9,887 bases of DNA, taken from contig DAHXOS010000027.1 of NCBI GenBank assembly GCA_027364775.1, positions 1 to 9,887 of the forward strand. Reading direction: 5' to 3'. The notes under the pieces were generated by a model that ran no database searches, was not told the origin of the DNA, and saw only the letters and a list, made by a program, of their open reading frames with translations. Both the position numbers and the translations under genes were made by a program. Each line of letters starts with the position of its first letter. Within the stretch, counting starts at the first letter, position 1. The DNA is from a bacterium. Lineage in GTDB: Bacteria; Patescibacteriota; Microgenomatia; Daviesbacterales; UBA10151. Below, in pieces: positions 1 through 5,912 of this stretch.

Positions 1-513
1 GACCAAATGACTGTTGATGATCCACCTATAAAAGATTTAACTTTCTTACCTAATACTCCAAACCCCAACCCAGAAGCTTTAGAACATATAGCAAATGCTG
101 ACTTAATAGTTATTCCTCCTGGCACATTATGGGGCTCAATATTGCCTATTTTAGCTACCCCAGGAGTTCAGGAAGCTCTTAGATATTCTAAAGCACCAAT
201 TGCCTGGTTTTGTAATGCAGTAACTACCCCTGAAACTCATAAATATAAAACAGCAGATTTTGCTAAAAGATTAGTAGATTATCTAGGTAGACCAATAGAT
301 CTAGCATTTATTAATAAATTAAACCATACACTTCCAGATACTTATGCAAAAGAAGCTCAATATCCTGTAGAAGACAACCTTAAAGAGGGCAAGCTAGTCA
401 CTAAAATTTTTAGAAGCTCACTCACGCATTTAGAGTATAGTGGAGGAAAATGGGTAATTAGACATAACGGTGAAAAATCTATTCAGGCATTATTAAAAGT
501 AATTTCCTTATAA
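1..513 (+). CDS. yvcK: YvcK/CofD-family protein, C-terminal part (5' end outside window)
   Basis: The reading frame is open to the left edge, so the first ATG (position 7) is internal and only the last ~170 residues are present. The segment ADLIVIPPGTLWGSILPIL matches the YvcK/CofD pattern of hydrophobic strand, PG(D/T/S)L and SI.P. It is followed by a CN..T.PETH..TA stretch, an ID..(I/V)N strand and a terminal RH..EKS helix, which also fit YvcK (gluconeogenesis factor, UDP-sugar binding). Known of the family: YvcK is needed for normal cell-wall synthesis and carbon-source adaptation in Gram-positives, while true CofD makes coenzyme F420. F420 synthesis is unlikely here because the next genes are a wall hydrolase and murT-gatD. 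The usual GPG(D/S)LY motif reads PPGTLW, so the protein is divergent. Family assignment is fairly secure; the exact role is inferred. Confidence 0.82.
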   Translation, partial: DQMTVDDPPIKDLTFLPNTPNPNPEALEHIANADLIVIPPGTLWGSILPILATPGVQEALRYSKAPIAWFCNAVTTPETHKYKTADFAKRLVDYLGRPIDLAFINKLNHTLPDTYAKEAQYPVEDNLKEGKLVTKIFRSSLTHLEYSGGKWVIRHNGEKSIQALLKVISL

Positions 514-566
514 TTACTATCAGATAATATTTTGAGCCTAATTAAGCCCAAATTAACCTCAGTAGT

Positions 567-595
567 TTGACTTTTATAGGTTAAAATTGTATAAT
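567..595 (+). promoter_or_regulatory. sigma70-type promoter of the wall-hydrolase operon
   Basis: TTGACT (567-572) and a perfect TATAAT (590-595) are separated by 17 bp, the best promoter match in the window. The predicted transcription start is about 601-603, which puts the 5' end of the mRNA directly at the foot of the long hairpin beginning near 603-605. It probably drives the hydrolase gene and, by read-through, murT-gatD. Confidence 0.8.
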
Positions 596-602
596 ACGCA
601 AC

Positions 603-675
603 AGATCCTTGGAGTTAGTGTTACCCCCTCTGTTAATTAAGCAATTAGTTAACTTTACATTAACTTCAAGGATTT
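603..675 (+). promoter_or_regulatory. 5'-terminal long stem-loop in the hydrolase mRNA leader
   Basis: ATCCTTGGAGTTAGTGT (605-621) pairs along its full length with ACATTAACTTCAAGGAT (657-673): 17 bp with two G-U pairs and no mismatch. An asymmetric internal loop follows (622-631, C-rich; 654-656, UUU). Above it, GTTAATTAA (632-640) pairs with TTAGTTAAC (645-653) in 9 bp capped by a GCAA (GNRA) tetraloop at 641-644. The predicted start site makes this the very 5' end of the transcript. It does not match any riboswitch class I can recall. It may protect the mRNA 5' end or bind a ligand or protein through the C-rich loop. The pairing is read directly from the sequence; the function is inferred. 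Confidence 0.7.
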
Positions 676-706
676 TCCTTTCATCTATTTCTTGATGCAA
701 GGAAAA
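674..706 (+). promoter_or_regulatory. hairpin sequestering the hydrolase Shine-Dalgarno
   Basis: TTTCCTT (674-680) pairs with AAGGAAA (699-705). After a U/C mismatch, CATC (682-685) pairs with GATG (694-697), closing an 8-nt loop. The 3' arm contains the whole Shine-Dalgarno AAGGA (699-703) of the gene starting at 710. Translation should therefore be low unless this hairpin opens. It abuts the upstream 17-bp stem at 673, so the two could stack or compete. Confidence 0.6.
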
Positions 707-709
707 ATT

Positions 710-1387
710 ATGTTAAAAAAATTAGGCCTGTTGGCCATTTTTATCCCCTTTCTTATTTCCACTTCATTTGCTAAGGCAGATCAAGAGATAAGAAAAGAGG
801 AGACACCAACCCAAACAGTTTTTATCCAGTCTAGAGAACTAGACTCTAGAGCCGTAGTACTTAAAGACTACTTAGCTCAATATGATTCTCCTTTACAAAA
901 TAACGCTCAGGATTTTATTGAGGCTGCTGATAAGTATGGAATAGATTGGAAATTAGTACCTGCTATCTCAGGAGTAGAATCTACCTTTGGTAGACAAATT
1001 CCAGGAGGTTATAACGGATGGGGGTGGGGTGTTTATGGCGATCAAGCAATCTATTTTAACTCTTGGAAAGAGGCTATCTTTACTATCTCTGAAGGCCTAA
1101 AAAAAGGGTATATTGATCAAGGTTTAACTAACCCCTATGCTATGAACACTAAATATGCAGCTTCACCAACTTGGGGAACCAAAGTTGATTACTTTTTAAA
1201 TGACATAGATAAGTTTACAAAAAATAACCAGACTAAAAGTTTAACGGTTTTAGTAAACAATAAAGGTGAAAATACTAAACTAAAAGAAGTTTTAAAATTA
1301 AAAGAGACTCTTAATGAAGCTACTTCAAGTACTCAAATTTCAGCCGATAATCGAATTAACGTCTATGAACTAGCATTAAGTAAATAA
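710..1387 (+). CDS. secreted lysozyme-fold / glucosaminidase-like peptidoglycan hydrolase
   Basis: From the ATG at 710 the protein has 225 residues. This start is chosen because AAGGA (699-703) lies 6 nt upstream and the protein then begins with a classic signal peptide: Lys at 3-4, a hydrophobic core over 5-19, and AKA before a predicted signal-peptidase cut near residue 23. The in-frame starts at 692 (TTG) and 695 (ATG) have no ribosome binding site. Residues ~65-170 resemble the lysozyme-like fold of glucosaminidases and lytic transglycosylases: AISGVESTFG with Glu90 as the likely catalytic acid, an aromatic/Gly run at 101-110 (YNGWGWGVYG), and a late SPTWGTKV segment. The tail is Lys/Asn-rich. 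The protein probably acts outside the membrane on glycan strands. Bond specificity cannot be told. murT follows after 25 nt. Confidence 0.75.
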   Translation: MLKKLGLLAIFIPFLISTSFAKADQEIRKEETPTQTVFIQSRELDSRAVVLKDYLAQYDSPLQNNAQDFIEAADKYGIDWKLVPAISGVESTFGRQIPGGYNGWGWGVYGDQAIYFNSWKEAIFTISEGLKKGYIDQGLTNPYAMNTKYAASPTWGTKVDYFLNDIDKFTKNNQTKSLTVLVNNKGENTKLKEVLKLKETLNEATSSTQISADNRINVYELALSK

Positions 1388-1402
1388 AAAAGATACAATT
1401 TG

Positions 1403-1417
1403 AGCATATAATATGCT
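1403..1417 (+). repeat. 15-bp perfect palindrome over the murT start codon
   Basis: AGCATAT-A-ATATGCT is a perfect inverted repeat with 7-bp arms. It includes a TATAAT hexamer (1407-1412) and the murT ATG (1413-1415). It could be an operator or a chance AT-rich palindrome. The TATAAT cannot drive full-length murT, because its start site would fall inside the gene. Confidence 0.4.
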
Positions 1418-2708
1418 TAGACTTTATCTAGCTATTTGGCTTGCTAAAATAATCCAATTTCTCACAAGAAGACTAAATCTAGGGGGCGGAAGTGCAGCTC
1501 CTGGCCTCTATGCTCTAAAAATTGATCCCCAGCTAGTTAAAAAATTAAGTTCTAAAATCCCTACTAATATAGTTATTAGCGGAACAAATGGAAAAACAAC
1601 CACCTCAAGGATGCTGGCTCATTTTGCCCAAACAAATAACTTTAAGGTAATTAGAAACTCCACAGGTTCTAACTTAGAAAGAGGTATCGCATCTGCTTTA
1701 ATTAATAAAACTAACCCATTTAGTTTAAAACTTAAGAATGCAGATTTGGGTATTTGGGAATTGGATGAAGCTGCTTTTAATAATGTTGTACTTTCAATTA
1801 AACCAAATATTATGGTTTTTTTAAATGTCTTTAGAGACCAATTAGACAGATATGGTGAAGTCAATACAGTCGTTAAAAAATGGGAGGAAACACTAAAAAA
1901 AGTTAACTTTAACTCATTAATTTTAGCCAATGGTGATGACTTAAACACCTTAAGGCTAAAGGGTTCTTTCCGGGGGGAATTTGAAACGTTTGGTATGCCT
2001 AATATGATGATTAAAGGAGAAGCCCAAGCTACCAAAAATAAAAGCTTAAATTTTAAGGCTGAAGATGTTAAAGTCAGTAGTCTGGATAATGTAACTTTTA
2101 ACCTTAATTTTAGAGGGATGAGACAGCAGGTTTTGCTCCCTTTACCGGGAAGTTATCATATTTATGACTTTTTAGCAGCTTTTGCTGCAGGATACCACCT
2201 AAATTTAGATCCTGAGCAGATGATAGATTCCCTAGATGGTTTTGTACCAGCTTTTGGTAGGGTAGAAAAATTAATTATTAAAGGTAAAAATGTATATTTG
2301 TTTTTAATTAAAAATCCGGTGGGAGCGACCCAAGTATTTGGAACTATTGCTGCCGAGATTAAACCTGAAGATACCGTGTTGCTTGCTCTAAATGATAACT
2401 TTGCAGATGGAAAAGATGTCTCATGGATTTGGGATGCAAACTTTGAGGAATTAAAAATTAAGGATTTTGGATTAAGAATCTTATGTAGTGGACAAAGAGC
2501 TGAGGATCTAGCAATCAGGCTTAAGTATGCTGGACTTAATACAAAACAAATTGAGATCCAAAAATCTTTAGAAAAGGCTTTTGATAAAAGCTTAGAAATT
2601 ACTAAAGGCAGAGTGTTTATTACCCCAACTTATACGGCAATGCTTGGACTGCAATCAATTTTAGCTAAAAAAGGTTACAAAAAGGCTTACTGGAAGGAGA
2701 ACAATTAA
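1413..2708 (+). CDS. murT: MurT, ligase-like subunit of lipid II isoglutaminyl synthase
   Basis: MurT and GatD form a glutamine-dependent enzyme that amidates D-Glu of the peptidoglycan stem peptide to D-isoglutamine, in the cytoplasm on lipid-linked precursor. The 431 residues fit the family length. Visible motifs: the Mur-ligase P-loop GTNGKTTT (57-64), FRDQLDRYGE (140-149), and the C-terminal MurT (DUF1727) signature ND.FADGKDVSWIWD (327-341), which supplies the aspartate that completes the GatD catalytic triad (D336 or D341), then TYTAMLGLQ near 407-414. Oddity: Staphylococcus and Streptococcus MurT carry a four-cysteine zinc ribbon in the middle domain. Here the corresponding region (~190-230) has no cysteine, and C358 is the only one in the protein. 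There is only a weak GAG-type Shine-Dalgarno, so the gene probably relies on read-through from 567-595. The stop lies 2 nt before gatD. Confidence 0.92.
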   Translation: MLRLYLAIWLAKIIQFLTRRLNLGGGSAAPGLYALKIDPQLVKKLSSKIPTNIVISGTNGKTTTSRMLAHFAQTNNFKVIRNSTGSNLERGIASALINKTNPFSLKLKNADLGIWELDEAAFNNVVLSIKPNIMVFLNVFRDQLDRYGEVNTVVKKWEETLKKVNFNSLILANGDDLNTLRLKGSFRGEFETFGMPNMMIKGEAQATKNKSLNFKAEDVKVSSLDNVTFNLNFRGMRQQVLLPLPGSYHIYDFLAAFAAGYHLNLDPEQMIDSLDGFVPAFGRVEKLIIKGKNVYLFLIKNPVGATQVFGTIAAEIKPEDTVLLALNDNFADGKDVSWIWDANFEELKIKDFGLRILCSGQRAEDLAIRLKYAGLNTKQIEIQKSLEKAFDKSLEITKGRVFITPTYTAMLGLQSILAKKGYKKAYWKENN

Positions 2709-2710
2709 CA

Positions 2711-3439
2711 ATGATCACTTATCAATTAACTATTGGTTATTTATATGGAGATTTAATGAATATATATGGGGATACCGGTAATGTTATTGCTCTAAAAAAA
2801 AGAGCTGAGTGGAGAGATATAGAGGTTACAATTAAGCAAATTTCTGTTGGAGATCATTTAAAGCCAGGAGAAATGGATATTTATTTTTTTGGCGGTGGAC
2901 AGGATCAATCCCAGGATATTGTGGCCAAAGATATCCAAACTAAAGCTGATGCTATTAAGGAAGATATCGAAAAAGGGGTGCCTTTGCTTTCTATTTGTGG
3001 AGGCTACCAATTATTAGGAGCATATTACCAACCGTTTAATGGCCCAAAATTAGAAGGTATTAAGGTATTTGATGTCTATACTGAAGCTAGCCACGATAGA
3101 ATGATTGGAAATATAGTTATAGAAACAAAAGAGTTTGGAAAATTAGTTGGTTTTGAAAACCATTCAGGTAAGACTTATTTAAGAAAAGACGCTAGACCTT
3201 TAGGAAAAATAATTTCCGGTTTTGGTAACAATGGAATGGATAAGTCCGAGGGTTGTATTTATAACAATGCTATTGGTTGTTACATGCACGGATCACTGTT
3301 ACCTAAAAATCCAAAACTTGCTGATTGGTTGTTAGAAAAAAGTTTGGAAACTAAATATGGTGAAAAAATTGAGCTTAAAAAGCTAGATGATGATTTAGAG
3401 GACAAGGCTCATAATACCTCAACTAAAAAATTTAGCTAA
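2711..3439 (+). CDS. gatD: GatD, glutamine amidotransferase subunit of lipid II isoglutaminyl synthase
   Basis: This class I (triad) glutaminase hydrolyses glutamine and passes ammonia to MurT for lipid II amidation. The 242 residues show the expected landmarks: YLYGDLMNIYGDTGN (11-25), FGGGQDQSQ (60-68), the nucleophile elbow SICGGYQ with Cys96, an Arg (R130) where GatD uses one for substrate recruitment, FENHSGKTYL (148-157), and catalytic His193 in YMHG. The third triad residue is expected from MurT. AAGGAG (2694-2699), inside the end of murT, lies 11 nt before the ATG. With the 2-nt gap this indicates tight translational coupling and one operon. The last ~25 residues are charged and less conserved. 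Confidence 0.93.
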   Translation: MITYQLTIGYLYGDLMNIYGDTGNVIALKKRAEWRDIEVTIKQISVGDHLKPGEMDIYFFGGGQDQSQDIVAKDIQTKADAIKEDIEKGVPLLSICGGYQLLGAYYQPFNGPKLEGIKVFDVYTEASHDRMIGNIVIETKEFGKLVGFENHSGKTYLRKDARPLGKIISGFGNNGMDKSEGCIYNNAIGCYMHGSLLPKNPKLADWLLEKSLETKYGEKIELKKLDDDLEDKAHNTSTKKFS

Positions 3440-3522
3440 CCTAGAGGTAATATTTAGTTTAAAACTAACAAAAACTGTGAAGAGGTTAAGCTTATGTTGT
3501 TTTATTTCCTTATTTAAACTTG

Positions 3523-3528
3523 TATAAT
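3523..3528 (+). promoter_or_regulatory. -10 box for tRNA-Leu
   Basis: A perfect TATAAT in the context TTGTATAAT lies 9 nt before the tRNA 5' end, so the predicted start is about 3535. No good -35 is visible; TTGTTT at 3497-3502 is 20 bp away. The same TTGTATAAT string occurs in the promoter at 567-595. Confidence 0.55.
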
Positions 3529-3537
3529 TTGCACTAA

Positions 3538-3619
3538 GGCCAAGTGGCGAAATGGTATACGCGATAGATTTAGGATCTATTGTCCTAAAGACGTGGAGGT
3601 TCGAGTCCTCTCTTGGCCA
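3538..3619 (+). tRNA. tRNA-Leu (anticodon UAG)
   Basis: An 82-nt class II tRNA. The acceptor stem is GGCCAAG (3538-3544) with CTTGGCC (3612-3618) and discriminator A at 3619. The D stem is GCG/CGC (3547-3549, 3560-3562). The anticodon stem is ATAGA/TCTAT with loop TTTAGGA, giving anticodon TAG at 3571-3573 (reads CUN). A long variable arm with TGTCC...GAC.. identity and a T arm with TTCGAGT are present. CCA is not encoded (ACA follows), so a CCA-adding enzyme is needed. Confidence 0.95.
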
Positions 3620-3663
3620 CAAAATTGTAGGATCCTATTTAGCTGATACATAAGTCCTATAGT

Positions 3664-3692
3664 TTGTAACTCTATTTTTAAGCTGGTATAAT
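3664..3692 (+). promoter_or_regulatory. extended -10 promoter giving a nearly leaderless mRNA
   Basis: TTGTAA (3664-3669), a 17-bp spacer, then TATAAT (3687-3692) preceded by an extended TGG. The predicted start is about 3699, only ~4 nt before the ATG at 3703. No Shine-Dalgarno is present. Confidence 0.65.
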
Positions 3693-3702
3693 ATAAACCT
3701 TT

Positions 3703-4656
3703 ATGGCAAATAATCAAATTGGTGGTAGTTTTGAAATGTTTGAGGCTGAAGCTGCCCTAGGTGGAGGTAAACCTACCAATACTCTACAGGCTCAAAATAG
3801 CCCCACAAATGGCTTTTTACCTTTAGATCAGTTATTAGGAGGTACTCCTCCTTTACCTACCTTAGAAACTCAAGGCTTCCAAACCCAATATCAAGCTCCT
3901 TTAGTAGAATCAAAACCTAATTCTTTTCCTGCTAGTTTAGGGTTAGATAATAAGCAAGAAATTATTTTTAATGACCCTAAAGAGCTTTTATTATCTAAGC
4001 TAATGAATGAATCTGTAGAAGAAGTTAGAGCAGAAACAGATAAAGTTGAGCAAGCTATTAAAGTAGAAGATAGTCCTTCTCCTGAGGTTAAAGTAAATAA
4101 AACTGTAGAGAAAGCTAAAAGTATTGCTCAAAATACAGCTAAATCTTCAATTAAAACTACTATTACTGCAGCCCGAGATTTATATAAAGAAACTAAGGAG
4201 TTATTTTCTGCAATTGGTAACCTGTTTAAGGATTACATAACTTTTAAGCTAGAAACTAAGGAACAAAAAGCAGCCAGAGAAAAAGCTGAAATTAAAAAGA
4301 AAGAGAAAACCATGACTTTAAAGGCTACCATCAGTGAATTTAAAGCTGCCTTATCAACCTTTTTAATGAAAAAACAAAAAGACTCTCATGAAGATCAACA
4401 AAGATGGGAGATAACTGGATTAGGGATAGCAGAGAGAAATAAAGCCATGGGATCAACCAGAAACCTATCTAATATAGATATAGATACTAAATACCACAAT
4501 TATGAGACTTATGTGGGGATGGTTAGAGCAAGAGAAAATGAAAAGAAAAAAGAGATGGAGATTAAAAAACAACAGACTCAGGCAATTGATAGAACTCAGA
4601 TTAAGTATGCTGGTGAGATAGGTGGTTCCCAACATGTTCTCAATACTGCAGGATAA
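3703..4656 (+). CDS. hypothetical low-complexity, coiled-coil-rich protein
   Basis: I do not recognise this 317-residue protein. The N-terminal ~90 residues are rich in Gly, Pro, Gln, Asn and Thr and look disordered (GGTPPLPTLETQG and similar). Residues ~92-122 and ~130-220 are Lys/Glu/Ala-rich and probably helical, with a strongly charged run near 184-203 and hydrophobic spots (ELFSAIGNLF, 166-175) that might be amphipathic. The C-terminal third (230-317) has another charged helix (KKKEMEIKKQQTQ, 281-293) and ends with GGSQHVLNTAG, also low complexity. There is no signal peptide, membrane helix or cysteine. A cytoplasmic scaffold or filament role is possible but unsupported. It has its own promoter, starts almost without a leader, and sits alone between two tRNA genes. 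Confidence 0.75.
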   Translation: MANNQIGGSFEMFEAEAALGGGKPTNTLQAQNSPTNGFLPLDQLLGGTPPLPTLETQGFQTQYQAPLVESKPNSFPASLGLDNKQEIIFNDPKELLLSKLMNESVEEVRAETDKVEQAIKVEDSPSPEVKVNKTVEKAKSIAQNTAKSSIKTTITAARDLYKETKELFSAIGNLFKDYITFKLETKEQKAAREKAEIKKKEKTMTLKATISEFKAALSTFLMKKQKDSHEDQQRWEITGLGIAERNKAMGSTRNLSNIDIDTKYHNYETYVGMVRARENEKKKEMEIKKQQTQAIDRTQIKYAGEIGGSQHVLNTAG

Positions 4657-4678
4657 GCATATATCTGTTAAAATATGC
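4657..4678 (+). repeat. inverted repeat after the 317-aa gene, overlapping a candidate -10
   Basis: GCATAT (4657-4662) and ATATGC (4673-4678) are inverted around a 10-nt loop starting directly after the stop codon. There is no T tract, so it is not a convincing intrinsic terminator. The loop and second arm contain TGTTAAAAT (4666-4674), an extended -10-like site that could start transcription of tRNA-Val near 4681. The GCATAT/ATATGC arms also occur in the palindrome at 1403-1417. Confidence 0.4.
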
Positions 4679-4716
4679 ACACCGAGCTACATAAACGTCA
4701 TTTGCTTGGTATTTAG

Positions 4717-4737
4717 TCGAAGCTCATTAGGCTTCGA
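4717..4737 (+). other. stem-loop directly upstream of tRNA-Val
   Basis: TCGAAGCT (4717-4724) pairs with GGCTTCGA (4730-4737) in 8 bp including one U-G, closing a CATTA loop. It ends 5 nt before the tRNA. No T tract follows. It is probably part of the pre-tRNA 5' leader; a role in processing is a guess. Confidence 0.5.
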
Positions 4738-4742
4738 GAGCA

Positions 4743-4815
4743 GGGCAGTTAGCTCAGTTGGTAGAGCGCCATCTTGACGTGATGGATGTCAGGGGTTCAA
4801 GTCCCTTACTGCCCA
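4743..4815 (+). tRNA. tRNA-Val (anticodon GAC)
   Basis: A 73-nt cloverleaf with perfect acceptor stem GGGCAGT/ACTGCCC (4743-4749, 4808-4814) and discriminator A at 4815. The D stem is GCTC/GAGC, the anticodon stem CCATC/GATGG with loop TTGACGT (anticodon GAC at 4776-4778, reads GUC/GUU), and the T stem AGGGG/CCCTT with TTCAAGT. CCA is not encoded. Confidence 0.95.
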
Positions 4816-4827
4816 CATGAGAAGAAA

Positions 4828-4835
4828 GGTAAAAT
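4828..4835 (+). promoter_or_regulatory. candidate -10 for the following ORF
   Basis: GGTAAAAT (TAAAAT at 4830-4835) ends 6 nt before the ATG at 4842, so transcription would begin at about the start codon itself. No -35 is evident, and co-transcription with tRNA-Val is equally possible. The same string occurs before infC (8350-8357). Confidence 0.3.
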
Positions 4836-4841
4836 TTTTTC

Positions 4842-5582
4842 ATGTCTGAGCGAGGAAATAGTTCTTTTTCTGTTTCATCAATGGGAGATGCTGGCTGGCT
4901 ATATTCTGTTGCAGAAGGGCTTTTGAGAGTAAATTTGGTTAATGAAAAACGTTTTAGCTCTGTTGGTATTAGCAGAACATTGTTTGATGATCATTCTATT
5001 TTAGGTTATGAGTCAACAATTTTAAGTGCTAGTTATGATGCAAATAGAAAAAACCCAGCAGAAATATATCCAACTTTCAATTTCCAAACTTATTTATTAT
5101 TAGGTAGAAATTACACAAATAGAGATCACTTAGGTTATATATCCGACACAAAAGCCGCGGATATTAAAGCTGTCCTTCAAGAAAACTCACCTTATTTTGA
5201 AGTAAGTACAGAAAATAGTATCTATGGTAACAATCTTGTAATAGGGAGTGATGGTATGGTTATCAGAGTTAATTTAGGTGAACCAAGCTTAGATGCAAAA
5301 ATAGCTCACCAACAAGGAGGTGAAGCAATTGGAGATTCATGTCCTATAGATAATAGTCTACATGAACTTATTACCCTTGAGCTACAAGGCAAACCTAGTA
5401 GTCAAGAGGGTGTGATAAATTCCTTACTTGGTATACCTTTGACCTCTGAACAAGGTTTTAGAGTTGCAACTTATTTTTATGCTTCTGGCTATATAGCTTT
5501 TGTAAGAGCTTTTTGTGAAGTTGAAGGAGTTCAACCACCTAGACCGAGCGTGCTTTTAGGTTCTGCTCTCCTGAATCAATAA
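4842..5582 (+). CDS. hypothetical protein, no recognised family
   Basis: This 246-residue protein has no family I can name. It is soluble-looking, without signal peptide or membrane helix, and has ordinary mixed composition, so it is probably a folded globular domain. It begins Ser-rich (SSFSVSSMGDAGW), contains a Tyr-rich central part (residues ~75-100) and a short Gly/Ser/Asp segment NNLVIGSDGMVIRV near 129-142 that looks like beta hairpins. It ends with a helical segment including two Phe/Cys-containing turns. There are two cysteines (C167, C223) and no obvious metal or nucleotide site. AAAGG (4825-4829) lies 12 nt before the ATG, a long spacing, and overlaps a -10-like site. The tRNA-Val gene ends 26 nt upstream. 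Confidence 0.72.
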   Translation: MSERGNSSFSVSSMGDAGWLYSVAEGLLRVNLVNEKRFSSVGISRTLFDDHSILGYESTILSASYDANRKNPAEIYPTFNFQTYLLLGRNYTNRDHLGYISDTKAADIKAVLQENSPYFEVSTENSIYGNNLVIGSDGMVIRVNLGEPSLDAKIAHQQGGEAIGDSCPIDNSLHELITLELQGKPSSQEGVINSLLGIPLTSEQGFRVATYFYASGYIAFVRAFCEVEGVQPPRPSVLLGSALLNQ

Positions 5583-5641
5583 TGCTTATTAGTAATTTTG
5601 TTTTTAAACTTTTTCTATCTTGCCTCCCTAACTTTACTATC

Positions 5642-5671
5642 TTTACAACAACTTTTTAAATCCAATAAAAT
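5642..5671 (+). promoter_or_regulatory. candidate promoter for the small membrane protein
   Basis: TTTACA (5642-5647) and TAAAAT (5666-5671) with an 18-bp spacer. The predicted start of about 5678-5679 coincides with an in-frame GTG at 5679, which would make the mRNA leaderless. Confidence 0.4.
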
Positions 5672-5678
5672 TATTAAG

Positions 5679-5912
5679 GTGACTCCTCAAATAGAGCAAC
5701 ACTTAATGGCTAACAGTAATCTAACCCTAAAAAGAGTAATGCTGAATAATCTAATAGGAGGATTAATGTGGGGAGCAGGTACAGTTATCGGTGCCTCCCT
5801 TATTATCTCAATCCTTATTGGCTTCTTTAAAACCTTTAACTTTTTGCCTTTTTCAGATCAGGTAGTTAAAACAATCGAATCAAATCCAGCTTCAACAAAA
5901 ATCCAAAAATGA
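5679..5912 (+). CDS. small DUF5665-like single-pass membrane protein
   Basis: The open frame runs from a TTG at 5598 (104 codons), but the true start is uncertain. I prefer GTG at 5679 (77 residues): it coincides with the start predicted from the promoter at 5642-5671, and it leaves a protein shaped like DUF5665, with a short charged N-terminus followed by LNNLIGG.MWGAGTVIGASL and one hydrophobic helix (IISILIGFF), then a polar tail. ATG at 5706 is another option. If TTG 5598 were used, an extra hydrophobic N-terminal helix would be added. The family resemblance rests on the G(L/T).GTVIGA pattern and is tentative; its function is unknown. Its stop overlaps the next gene's start (ATGA, 5909-5912), so the two are likely translated as a coupled pair. 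Confidence 0.6.
   Translation: MTPQIEQHLMANSNLTLKRVMLNNLIGGLMWGAGTVIGASLIISILIGFFKTFNFLPFSDQVVKTIESNPASTKIQK

Noticed and set aside
692..709. Upstream TTG (692) or ATG (695) as start of the hydrolase
   Set aside because: No ribosome binding site, and the Shine-Dalgarno for 710 would lie inside the coding region; the start at 710 gives a clean signal peptide.
605..712. Known riboswitch (c-di-AMP ydaO, c-di-GMP) upstream of the wall hydrolase
   Set aside because: The context would fit, but none of the conserved core sequences of those classes is present, only the hairpins described.
1407..1412. TATAAT as a murT promoter
   Set aside because: Transcription would start inside the gene (~1419) with no usable start codon next to it, and no -35 is present.
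1619..2035. 138-codon minus-strand ORF inside murT
   Set aside because: Antisense shadow of a well-supported gene; its product has no recognisable motif.
3454..3468. TTAGT/ACTAA inverted repeat after gatD as a terminator
   Set aside because: Only 5 A/T-rich pairs and followed by A residues, not T.
3419..3622. 67-codon minus-strand ORF
   Set aside because: Covers the tRNA-Leu gene and the end of gatD; the apparent protein is translated antisense tRNA.
3628..3659. TAGGATCCTA palindrome and TAGGA/TCCTA repeat after tRNA-Leu as a terminator
   Set aside because: No adjacent hairpin loop of suitable size and no T tract.
4465..4680. 71-codon minus-strand ORF
   Set aside because: Antisense to the Lys/Glu-rich end of ORF 3703; the hydrophobic composition is the expected complement artefact.
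5582..5659. 25-codon ORF beginning in a TAATG overlap with ORF 4842
   Set aside because: Out of frame with the following membrane protein, Phe/Leu/Thr-rich by chance in a T-rich stretch, no Shine-Dalgarno.
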